Positions 1-4,740 of a DNA stretch of 6,185 bases are shown here, piece after piece; the first letter of the stretch is position 1; each line of letters begins with the position of its first letter. The DNA comes from an uncultured Clostridiaceae bacterium (GTDB taxonomy: Bacteria > Bacillota > Clostridia > TANB77 > CAG-508), in assembly GCA_958417695.1 (NCBI GenBank), contig CATZDQ010000100.1:1-6185 (forward strand). The letters are read 5' to 3'. The notes beneath the pieces are model-generated. The model worked only from the letters and a program-made list of their open reading frames with translations. It was not told where the DNA came from and did no database searches. Both the position numbers and the translations under genes were made by a program.

Positions 1-79
1 TGATATCTTCTTCAATATCCGCAATTAGTTGCTTTCTATTTTTTTCTGTTTGACCATGTCTTATTACATATAATCTCAA
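1..79 (-). CDS. Histidine phosphatase (phosphoglycerate-mutase-like), N-terminal fragment cut by window edge
   Basis: The 26 visible codons start at a TTG and read LRLYVIRHGQTEKNRK, then continue off the left edge. The RHGQTE motif is the signature of the histidine phosphatase superfamily, where the His (residue 8 here) is the phosphorylated catalytic nucleophile and the Arg binds phosphate. Members remove phosphate from sugars, nucleotides or cofactor intermediates; the substrate cannot be told from this fragment. No ATG fits; the TTG is preceded by AGAGGAG at 90-96 with a 10-base spacer, which supports it. The gene begins 29 bases after the stop of the nucleosidase upstream, so the two are probably co-transcribed and may act on nucleoside-derived metabolites. 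Family call is firm; specificity is unknown. Confidence 0.75.
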   Translation of the reverse strand, partial: MRLYVIRHGQTEKNRKQLIADIEEDI

Positions 80-108
80 TATAAAATTACTCCTCTTTTA
101 ATCTATCT

Positions 109-762
109 TTAACCAATCTCTTTTATTAAATAGTTCTCTAAAATTTTCTTCATAATAATGGGGGTATTTTGCTCATAAATAGCTATCTGTGTTTTATTTT
201 CTTTTCCTTGTTCTTGGCATATTGGGAAGTCGGAAATTCCCTTTATGATAGAACATTCTACATGATTTAATTTGCATATATAAGCAACTGCTGCACTTTC
301 ACAATCTGCAATATCAATATGATTTTCCTGTAATTCTTCAAAATCTTTCCACATAACTACTGCTTTATCTAAAGTACCTATACTTATTTCTTCTAAAGAA
401 GCCTCTTTTAAATTTACAACAAACCTCTGTTTAATCAATGGTTCAATTTCTTTTACTGTACAATCACATTGAACCGCTATAGTAGGCATTAAGATATCCA
501 AAATCTTATATTGTCTGTTTATTCCTGCGCAAGTCCCTATAACCACTATTTTATTTAGCTTAAATTTATCTATCATGTATTGCGCAGCACCACTACTATT
601 TACCTTTCTATAACCACTTTGATAAAATACTACTTCTTTATTATACATTTTAATACTTATATAATTTCCAAATGGATAGGATATTAAGTCATTCTTATCT
701 ATCTCTAATAACTCTATTATAGTATTCCATTCTTCTTGTGTTGCAATAGCTACCCCTATCAT
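109..762 (-). CDS. MTA/SAH-nucleosidase-like purine nucleosidase (PNP_UDP_1 superfamily)
   Basis: The 217-residue protein aligns along its length with 5'-methylthioadenosine/S-adenosylhomocysteine nucleosidase, a cytosolic enzyme that cleaves adenine from MTA or SAH in methyl-cycle salvage. The N-terminal strand ends in ATQEEW, where E11 matches catalytic Glu12 of the E. coli enzyme. The phosphorylase core follows at 48-81 (SGYRKVNSSGAA and VVIGTCAGI). The adenine-site segment DCESAA at 153-158 places E155 at Glu174, and GISD at 175-178 places D178 at the catalytic Asp197. The methionine normally beside Glu174 is Cys154 here and the segment around 120-145 is divergent, so the substrate could be another purine nucleoside. 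Length is close to the usual 230. An AGGAGG site lies six bases before the ATG. It leads a two-gene unit with the histidine phosphatase. Confidence 0.8.
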   Translation of the reverse strand: MIGVAIATQEEWNTIIELLEIDKNDLISYPFGNYISIKMYNKEVVFYQSGYRKVNSSGAAQYMIDKFKLNKIVVIGTCAGINRQYKILDILMPTIAVQCDCTVKEIEPLIKQRFVVNLKEASLEEISIGTLDKAVVMWKDFEELQENHIDIADCESAAVAYICKLNHVECSIIKGISDFPICQEQGKENKTQIAIYEQNTPIIMKKILENYLIKEIG

Positions 763-830
763 TATATTCCTCCTAAATTAAAATTCTTTATAATTACATC
801 TAAACATTTCCAAATATCCATATTTATTAC

Positions 831-842
831 TTACTATAGTAA
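831..842. promoter_or_regulatory. 12-bp perfect palindrome, possible operator
   Basis: TTACTATAGTAA is perfectly self-complementary and lies about 16-27 bases downstream of the predicted start of the nucleosidase transcript. Its position would suit a dimeric repressor acting as a roadblock. A palindrome of this length in such AT-rich DNA may also be chance. Confidence 0.25.
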
Positions 843-864
843 TCATACTATCATTATGCATTTC

Positions 865-893
865 ATTATAGCATATAGTACAAATGTTTGCAA
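865..893 (-). promoter_or_regulatory. Sigma-A-type promoter of the nucleosidase unit
   Basis: Read on the minus strand, TTGCAA (893-888) and a perfect TATAAT (870-865) are separated by exactly 17 bases. Transcription would begin near 858 and give a 5' leader of roughly 95 bases. This is the best promoter in the window. Confidence 0.7.
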
Positions 894-931
894 TACATTT
901 CCAATTTTTATATATTTTTTATTGTTTTTTA

Positions 932-965
932 TTGTTCTTTTCGAATAGCTTGTACCATATATTAT
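932..965 (+). promoter_or_regulatory. Probable promoter of YCPYE paralog 1
   Basis: A weak TTGTTC at 932-937 with CATATA at 956-961 (18-base spacer) or TATTAT at 960-965 could serve as -35 and -10. Better support comes from comparison: CTTGTA at 949-954 lies 15 bases before AGGTAG, and the same CTTGTA at 1594-1599 lies 14 bases before AGGTAG ahead of paralog 2. The exact elements are uncertain. Confidence 0.35.
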
Positions 966-1023
966 TAAAAGGTAGCCATTTGTCATCGTAATATTCTACA
1001 GTTTGGAATATTACTACCTTTTA
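966..1023 (+). promoter_or_regulatory. Composite hairpin leader, copy 1
   Basis: Two nested stems are visible. The outer 9-bp stem pairs 966-974 (TAAAAGGTA) with 1015-1023. The inner 9-bp stem pairs GTAATATTC (988-996) with GAATATTAC (1006-1014). A 13-base one-sided bulge (975-987) lies on the 5' side, the 3' strands are continuous, and the loop is nine bases (997-1005, ending TTTG). It begins about where transcription should start and ends 12 bases before the Shine-Dalgarno AAAGGAG (1036-1042) of paralog 1. No U-run follows, so it is not a terminator. It does not match T-box or any other leader class I can recognise. A copy with a different inner-stem sequence precedes paralog 2. It could act as RNA (regulatory leader or 5' stabiliser) or as a protein site on DNA. 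Confidence 0.65.
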
Positions 1024-1047
1024 TAAAATGCATAGAAAGGAGATTAC

Positions 1048-1499
1048 ATGTCAAAAGAAGATGAATCCGATTTTTCCAGTCTCTATTGTCCTTATGAAGA
1101 TATCTTACCTTTTCTTAAAAATCATACTGATGTAGAAATCAGAAGCTTAGTACCTTTATGGTATTTAGTTGGTCCCCAAATTTTCTATGACCGGGACACA
1201 TTGGCAGAAAAAGAAATGGTTAATGCTATTTATACGGACCTTTTTGGAAAATATCTTTTAAACAAACTCTGTGAATTGAAGATAGAATATTCCTATATTC
1301 TTCTTCATTCTCGTTTTTCCTTTTCTCTAGCAGAACAAGGAAGATTTTTGAAGATAAGATTGTATTACCTGCTAAAGCACCTATTATTCTAATACCTGAA
1401 GATAGCATCTATTTTGGTATTATCCCTTTAGACAACAGGGATTTATGTACATCCATATTACATCTTTATCTGTTCACTTTCTTAAATAAGAACTTCTAA
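1048..1499 (+). pseudogene. YCPYE-family small protein, paralog 1, frameshifted
   Basis: The ATG follows AAAGGAG with a five-base spacer. The first frame reads 114 residues to a stop at 1390-1392, with YCPYEDI at 13-19 and a VPLW..VGP..FY block at 35-47 that matches paralog 3. After about residue 100 the similarity to the other copies moves to the -1 frame: from GAA at 1350 an uninterrupted 49-codon frame runs to TAA at 1497-1499 and encodes PEDSIYFGIIPLDN, matching CYFGLLRQDE of paralog 3. Adding one T to the five-T run at 1345-1349 would restore a 150-residue protein. This is probably a one-base loss or a sequencing error. If the short product is made, its last dozen residues are unrelated to the family. 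Function unknown; no signal peptide or membrane segment. It has its own leader and terminator. Confidence 0.7.
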
Positions 1500-1512
1500 G
1501 TACATGTCTAAA

Positions 1513-1560
1513 AAGTGTTATTATTTCATATAAAATGGATAATAACGCTTTATCTTTTTT
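1513..1560 (+). terminator. Intrinsic terminator after YCPYE paralog 1
   Basis: AAGTGTTATTAT (1513-1524) pairs with ATAATAACGCTT (1539-1550) over 12 bp with one G-U pair, and is followed by TATCTTTTTT. It starts 13 bases after the stop of the frame-restored gene rather than after the premature stop. That fits the longer reading as the ancestral gene. Confidence 0.75.
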
Positions 1561-1575
1561 AAAAAATTGGTAATT

Positions 1576-1607
1576 TTTACATTCTTAGCACAACTTGTAT
1601 ATATAAT
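1576..1607 (+). promoter_or_regulatory. Probable promoter of YCPYE paralogs 2 and 3
   Basis: TTTACA at 1576-1581 is followed after 16 bases by TATATA (1598-1603), or after 20 bases by the perfect TATAAT at 1602-1607. The consensus -10 would start transcription near 1614, the first base of the hairpin. The CTTGTA at 1594-1599 matches the promoter region of paralog 1. Confidence 0.45.
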
Positions 1608-1613
1608 AAAAAT

Positions 1614-1664
1614 AGGTAGTTTTTGTTTTTTACATAAACTGGTATTTTGGTTTATGTACTACCT
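1614..1664 (+). promoter_or_regulatory. Composite hairpin leader, copy 2
   Basis: This has the same architecture as the element at 966-1023. Outer stem AGGTAG (1614-1619) pairs with CTACCT (1659-1664). Inner 9-bp stem TACATAAAC (1631-1639) pairs with GTTTATGTA (1650-1658). The 5' side carries an 11-base U-rich bulge (1620-1630), the 3' strands are continuous, and the ten-base loop (1640-1649) again begins with T and ends with TTTG. The AGGTAG/CTACCT pairing is identical to copy 1 while the inner stem differs in sequence on both strands yet stays fully paired. The Shine-Dalgarno of paralog 2 (AAAGGAG, 1692-1698) lies 27 bases downstream. Confidence 0.65.
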
Positions 1665-1665
1665 T

Positions 1666-1696
1666 CGTAACTATTCACTAGTTGTAAAGCGAAAGG
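1666..1696 (+). promoter_or_regulatory. Possible Shine-Dalgarno-sequestering hairpin before paralog 2
   Basis: AACTA (1669-1673) can pair with TAGTT (1679-1683) around a five-base loop. Below it, CCTTCG (1662-1667) can pair with CGAAAGG (1690-1696) with one bulged A, burying the AAAGG of the ribosome binding site. This pairing uses bases that also form the outer stem of the leader, so the two folds exclude each other. It rests on pairing by eye only. Confidence 0.3.
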
Positions 1697-1705
1697 AGAC
1701 ATTCT

Positions 1706-2131
1706 ATGTCAAAATCTAAAGCTCCACCACCGTACTACTGTCCTTATGAAGAGGTCTTGCACCATATGCAACAAAGAAAGTCTAAGAGGCTTTCTGTTTG
1801 GAAATCCTATGGAAAACAGGTCTTGTCAACACATACTTCAAAAGAAGATATCTATTTTGTTAATGAGATATTTTGTGTAGATTCCATTGGACTAGTCTTG
1901 CTAAGACAGTTAGAAAAAGGATATATTCGGCATTTAATTTTAACCCCTGTTATCTTTTCTTCTAACTTACAGTTAGCCAAAAAATTTAGGCAAGTTTTTC
2001 TACAGTATAAATGTAGATTGTTTTTTGAGCACGATAGTGAATACCTAACCTTTGGTTATAAAACCGGTAATACACTACATATCTATGTTTACATTGTAGA
2101 CTATTTCAAAGGAGAAAATATCGATGAGTGA
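1706..2131 (+). CDS. YCPYE-family small protein, paralog 2 (unknown function)
   Basis: The 141-residue protein starts at an ATG seven bases after AAAGGAG. Residues 11-17 read YCPYEEV, the family signature. A middle block (residues 55-71, IFCVDSIGLVLLRQLEK) matches the corresponding block of paralog 3, and the C-terminal SEYLTFGYKTGN (111-122) matches the YFG strand of the other two. The alternation of short polar and strand-like stretches suggests a small alpha/beta cytosolic fold; there is no signal peptide, membrane segment or recognised catalytic motif. It is more basic in its first half than its neighbours (QQRKSKR at 22-28) and is the most divergent of the three. Its last codons overlap the start of paralog 3 by eight bases, so those two are translationally coupled. 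I do not recognise the family. Confidence 0.75.
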   Translation: MSKSKAPPPYYCPYEEVLHHMQQRKSKRLSVWKSYGKQVLSTHTSKEDIYFVNEIFCVDSIGLVLLRQLEKGYIRHLILTPVIFSSNLQLAKKFRQVFLQYKCRLFFEHDSEYLTFGYKTGNTLHIYVYIVDYFKGENIDE

Positions 2132-2504
2132 TGCTTATTGTCCTTATGAGGACATATCCAAAAGTCTTAAAGGAAGTCCCTATGAAGAATTAATTCCTCT
2201 TTGGGAAAAGATAGGACCTCGCGTCTTGTATTCCAATGTAAAAAAGGCTTCCGACAGTCCTAATGATGTGTTTTTTAGTGACCCTCTTGGTGTCTCTATT
2301 TTAAAGAGATTGGAAAAACTTCCGTCCAATCCTATTATTATACAATACTATGTATCCTATAATGAAGATTGGCAAAATACAGATATTGAGAATCAAATTC
2401 GGAATAATTTGATGTCCCCTATCTGTACAGGCGGTTCATGTTATTTTGGCTTATTACGCCAAGATGAAAAGGAAAGTCGTCTGATTTTATACTTACTTCA
2501 ATAA
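2124..2504 (+). CDS. YCPYE-family small protein, paralog 3 (unknown function)
   Basis: The 126-residue protein starts at an ATG nine bases after AAAGGAG (2108-2114), inside the end of paralog 2. YCPYEDI is at residues 5-11, almost at the N terminus. Residues 20-36 (YEELIPLWEKIGPRVLY) match the LVPLW..VGP..FY block of paralog 1, residues 50-65 (FFSDPLGVSILKRLEK) match paralog 2, and CYFGLLRQDE (106-115) matches the frame-restored end of paralog 1. Conservation across the three is therefore spread along the whole length, as expected for tandem duplication followed by divergence. It lacks a hairpin leader of its own and depends on the promoter upstream of paralog 2. The invariant Cys and acidic residues of YCPYE could be catalytic, metal-binding or structural; nothing in the sequence decides. 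Function unknown. Confidence 0.8.
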   Translation: MSDAYCPYEDISKSLKGSPYEELIPLWEKIGPRVLYSNVKKASDSPNDVFFSDPLGVSILKRLEKLPSNPIIIQYYVSYNEDWQNTDIENQIRNNLMSPICTGGSCYFGLLRQDEKESRLILYLLQ

Positions 2505-2515
2505 TTGTATAAACC

Positions 2516-2553
2516 AGAGGGGCAGTCTTACAAGACTGCCCTCTTTCCTTTTT
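2516..2553 (+). terminator. Intrinsic terminator between convergent genes
   Basis: GGGCAGTCTT (2520-2529) pairs with AAGACTGCCC (2532-2541). The stem extends through GAG (2517-2519) and CTC (2541-2543), allowing a bulged G, and is followed by TTTCCTTTTT. The U-run is on the plus side, so it mainly ends the paralog 2-3 transcript. On the minus strand the stem is followed by only a few U, so it would be a weak end for the converging radical-SAM gene. Confidence 0.85.
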
Positions 2554-2568
2554 AATCTTTTATAGTTC

Positions 2569-3294
2569 TTAATTTGGTAATTGATTTATAGAAACATTAA
2601 TATTTGCCATCTTAGCCTGTTTGCACAAATCTTTTGTAGCAATGGTATATAATTTTCCATCTTTTATAAAATGTGTCCCACATTGTCTAAATTCAAAATC
2701 CACTCTTTTTTTAATACATTGCTCTCTAATGGCTAACACCCAATCATATTGTAATGGTCTTGCTTGATAATCTGATTCTCCACCAACTACTACTAATTCT
2801 ATTCCCTCTAAATAAGGTTCTATATAGATAGCTTCTAATAAAGGCTGTGCTGTAATGCATTTGTGTTTTATTGGTAACTCTTTAAAAATAGACAATTTAT
2901 TATCTGCATTCTTTTGGTTTTCAATTGTACAACCTACAGTAACATTCTCATAACCATCTGCCCAATCTTCTGGTATACATTTTAAAAATCTATCTATTCT
3001 TTTGGTTAGAAATAGAAACTGTAAATCTGACCTTTCTTTTATCATTTTCCAACACTCTTCTCTCCAATCATCCGCTTCTTCTAATAAAAAGTCACTAGAA
3101 AAACAAACATATACTAAGCCAGCTTTTATTTTATAATTTCCATTTTTTAGTTTTTCTATTGGTTTGTAAAAATCTTTTGTCTTTACAATTTGACTTGTAT
3201 CTACATTTCTTTTAAAGTCTCCTTTATGGATGTAACAATGTAAACATCCTTCACTACATTTTTTACATCCACGCCAAGGATTCCACATAGCCAT
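2569..3294 (-). CDS. DUF5131 / phage Gp37-Gp68-family radical-SAM-type protein
   Basis: The 241-residue protein begins MAMWNPWRGC and carries C10, C13, C17 and C20 as CX2CX3CX2C in the stretch CKKCSEGCLHCY. The last three cysteines form the CX3CX2C motif that holds a [4Fe-4S] cluster and binds S-adenosylmethionine in radical-SAM proteins. Downstream are the family's landmarks: FSSDF (65-69), FLTKR (95-99), NVTVGCTIENQ (117-127), an altered AQPLLE (149-154, often EPLLE), VVVGGES (168-174) and RQCGTHF (203-209). Length matches full-length members. The reaction is not established for the family, which is found in phages and bacterial genomes. The first ATG is chosen because AGAGGAG (3305-3311) lies ten bases upstream. 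It follows the acetyltransferase gene by 35 bases with no clear promoter between, so it is probably co-transcribed with it. Confidence 0.8.
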   Translation of the reverse strand: MAMWNPWRGCKKCSEGCLHCYIHKGDFKRNVDTSQIVKTKDFYKPIEKLKNGNYKIKAGLVYVCFSSDFLLEEADDWREECWKMIKERSDLQFLFLTKRIDRFLKCIPEDWADGYENVTVGCTIENQKNADNKLSIFKELPIKHKCITAQPLLEAIYIEPYLEGIELVVVGGESDYQARPLQYDWVLAIREQCIKKRVDFEFRQCGTHFIKDGKLYTIATKDLCKQAKMANINVSINQLPN

Positions 3295-3329
3295 ACTTTA
3301 TATTCTCCTCTCTTCTTACTGTGTCTTTC

Positions 3330-3896
3330 CTAATTTTTATTTTTATCTAAAAAATCTTGTTTGGTTATCTTATAAACCTCTGCACTATATACTTTTCCAT
3401 CTTTTTGATAAGTCTGCTCTTGTCTACCTATATATTGCATTCCTACCTTCTTCATTACCTTTCCAGAAGCTAAATTTTCAGAAAAATGGTCTGCTATAAC
3501 TTCTTTTACCTCTAACTTCATAAATGCAAAATGTAAAGCTGCTTGCAAAGCTTCTGTCATATACCCTTTATTCCAAAATTCTTCTGCTAACATATAAGCA
3601 AAACTACAGTTTTCATCCTTTTCATCGAATCTCAATAATTCTATAATACCAATTAATTCATTTGTTTGTTTTAAAGCAATGACCCATTTATAATACTTAT
3701 TAGATGCATATTTTTCTATAGAATTTCTGACATAGTCAATAGTTTGCTCCATCTTCTCATGTGTACTCCATAACATATATTTAGGTATTTGGTAACTACT
3801 ACTTAAACGAGCATAATATAAGGGGATATCTTCAAAGGTTAATTTTCTAAGATACAACCTGTTTGTTTCTATTCTTTCTATTGGAAGTAATTGCAT
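3330..3896 (-). CDS. GNAT-family N-acetyltransferase, RimJ/RimL-like
   Basis: The 188-residue protein begins MQLLPIERIETNRLYLRKLTFEDIP, the usual opening of RimJ/RimL-type acetyltransferases, which transfer acetyl from acetyl-CoA to a protein N terminus, amino acid or small molecule. Residues 79-89 form the beta-strand pair (NELIGIIELLR). FAYMLAEEFWNKGYMTEAL at 99-117 is motif A with the acetyl-CoA-binding loop (WNKGYMTEA). NLASGKVMKKVGM at 141-153 is the typical C-terminal helix. The substrate is unknown. The frame is open upstream to 3998, but that stretch lies within the regulator gene, and AGGAGG at 3901-3906 sits four bases before this ATG, so the internal start is used. It starts 23 bases after the stop of the XRE regulator, which makes co-transcription likely. 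Confidence 0.85.
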   Translation of the reverse strand: MQLLPIERIETNRLYLRKLTFEDIPLYYARLSSSYQIPKYMLWSTHEKMEQTIDYVRNSIEKYASNKYYKWVIALKQTNELIGIIELLRFDEKDENCSFAYMLAEEFWNKGYMTEALQAALHFAFMKLEVKEVIADHFSENLASGKVMKKVGMQYIGRQEQTYQKDGKVYSAEVYKITKQDFLDKNKN

Positions 3897-3900
3897 ATAG

Positions 3901-3906
3901 CCTCCT
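3901..3906 (-). promoter_or_regulatory. Ribosome binding site fixing the GNAT start
   Basis: AGGAGG (read 3906 to 3901) is four bases from the ATG at 3896. It supports that codon over the ATG at 3998, which lies inside the regulator coding region. Confidence 0.7.
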
Positions 3907-3919
3907 CTTGATAAACATT

Positions 3920-4429
3920 TTAAATTTTCTTTCGAGTTAAAATAGCTCCGACAATTAATCCTATCAAGATAATCGGTGCTGTTCTGACAAATAGCCATTC
4001 AAGTGAATGAAAAGCAACTCCTAAAACAGCTTTTTCAGGATTACAATAATCCCAACTTAAATAAGGGCTATTTAATAAGTTCAAAGATATAAAAATTGCT
4101 AGGATGATAACACATAATAAAATAAATAACCAATGAATTACTTTTCTTCTAGCATTTTTCTTTCGAGATAGTTGTAAATTTATTATCTCTAATTTTTCAG
4201 AAATCACTTTCAAATCATTGGCTTTAGACTCAGAAATATTTTCTCCAAGCAACGTACTTACTGGTGTTTCCAGAACCTCTGATATTGAAATTAACATTTC
4301 AGAATCAGGAACTGACAATCCTTGTTCCCATTTAGAAATTGTTTGTCTTACAACATTTAGCTTGATAGCAAGCTCTTCTTGTGATAGTCCTTTTGATTTT
4401 CTTATTGTTTTAATGTTTTCTTTTAACAT
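3920..4429 (-). CDS. XRE-family HTH regulator with C-terminal membrane anchor
   Basis: The 169-residue protein has an N-terminal XRE/Cro helix-turn-helix at about 3-62 (IKTIRKSKGLSQEELAIKL, then VVRQTISKWEQG as recognition helix). A charged, possibly coiled segment follows at 68-95, then two hydrophobic helices at about 97-119 (VIHWLFILLCVIILAIFISL) and 146-165. It is therefore a DNA-binding protein probably held at the membrane, a common arrangement among Firmicute XRE regulators, where the membrane part may sense the envelope or a partner. The start is the ATG before LKENIKTIR because AAAGGAG (4440-4446) lies ten bases upstream. The longer reading to 4492 would place codons over the promoter. 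It heads the likely operon with the acetyltransferase and DUF5131 genes; autoregulation is plausible from an inverted repeat over its -35. Confidence 0.85.
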   Translation of the reverse strand: MLKENIKTIRKSKGLSQEELAIKLNVVRQTISKWEQGLSVPDSEMLISISEVLETPVSTLLGENISESKANDLKVISEKLEIINLQLSRKKNARRKVIHWLFILLCVIILAIFISLNLLNSPYLSWDYCNPEKAVLGVAFHSLEWLFVRTAPIILIGLIVGAILTRKKI

Positions 4430-4459
4430 TTTAGAACAACTCCTTTCTTTACTAACACT

Positions 4460-4488
4460 AGTATATAAAGAATAGTTCGTTGCTACAA
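4460..4488 (-). promoter_or_regulatory. Promoter of the XRE-GNAT-DUF5131 operon
   Basis: On the minus strand TTGTAG (4488-4483) and TATACT (4465-4460) are 17 bases apart. Transcription would start near 4453, about 24 bases before the ATG, leaving a short leader that contains the ribosome binding site. Confidence 0.5.
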
Positions 4489-4492
4489 GCAA
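4480..4492. promoter_or_regulatory. Inverted repeat over the -35 of the XRE promoter, possible operator
   Basis: TTGCT and AGCAA flank a three-base centre (ACA), giving a 13-base dyad that covers the predicted -35 hexamer. XRE repressors often bind short dyads at their own promoters, so this is a candidate autoregulatory site. No second copy was seen in the window. Confidence 0.3.
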
Positions 4493-4739
4493 TGCTTATT
4501 AACATTCCCTATTTATACCAATCAATCCTACTTAAAATCGTGATTAAACACAATAAATTACTACATATATTATACCACACTTTATGAAAGTTTCTATATA
4601 ATACTTTTGAACGTAAAGACATAAAAATTTATGATAATATGTGTGAACATTTTTCCAAAACACTGAGAATTCTTACAAATCAAACATTTCATTTTTCTTT
4701 TATATTTTATTATTTAAAATCCGTATTCGTAAAAGTTTT
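4493..4739. other. AT-rich intergenic region without a gene
   Basis: Apart from the possible extended -10 at 4569-4577 I see nothing coding here. A TATAAT on the plus strand at 4597-4602 has no convincing -35 and no downstream gene on that strand. An 8-bp palindrome AGAATTCT near 4666 is unremarkable at this base composition. Confidence 0.6.
4569..4577 (-). promoter_or_regulatory. Possible distal extended -10 promoter
   Basis: TGGTATAAT on the minus strand is a full extended -10 element with no good -35. It would start a transcript near 4562 that reads into the XRE gene with a leader of about 130 bases. Confidence 0.3.
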
Positions 4740-4740
4740 T

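Noticed and set aside
736..948. Plus-strand open frame of 70 codons
   Set aside because: It starts inside the nucleosidase gene on the other strand, has no ribosome binding site, runs across the nucleosidase promoter and encodes a low-complexity Ile/Phe/Tyr string typical of AT-rich noncoding DNA.
1342..1352. Programmed -1 frameshift site in paralog 1
   Set aside because: The reading AGA TTT TTG does not fit the X XXY YYZ slippery pattern, since the base before the T run is A, and I saw no clear stimulatory structure. A one-base loss is simpler.
1226..1408. Minus-strand open frame of 60 codons
   Set aside because: It lies antisense within YCPYE paralog 1, whose coding frame is supported by two paralogs, and has no ribosome binding site.
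966..1664. Hairpin leaders as an inverted-repeat pair flanking an invertible segment or attachment sites
   Set aside because: The two elements are in direct, not inverted, orientation, each is internally paired, and no recombinase is encoded in the window.
2569..3294. Prophage remnant suggested by the Gp37/Gp68 family name
   Set aside because: No structural, replication, lysis or integrase genes accompany it, and the family is also widespread on bacterial chromosomes.
3897..3998. N-terminal extension of the GNAT protein to the ATG at 3998
   Set aside because: It would overlap the end of the regulator gene, lacks similarity to acetyltransferases, and a good AGGAGG precedes the internal ATG at 3896.
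4218..4475. Plus-strand open frame of 85 codons
   Set aside because: It is antisense to the helix-turn-helix domain of the XRE regulator and resembles no protein family.
4430..4492. N-terminal extension of the XRE protein to the ATG at 4492
   Set aside because: The extra residues cover the predicted promoter and ribosome binding site, and XRE proteins normally begin just before the helix-turn-helix.
4597..4602. Plus-strand TATAAT as a small-RNA promoter
   Set aside because: There is no adequate -35, no terminator in the same orientation downstream and no conserved structure visible.
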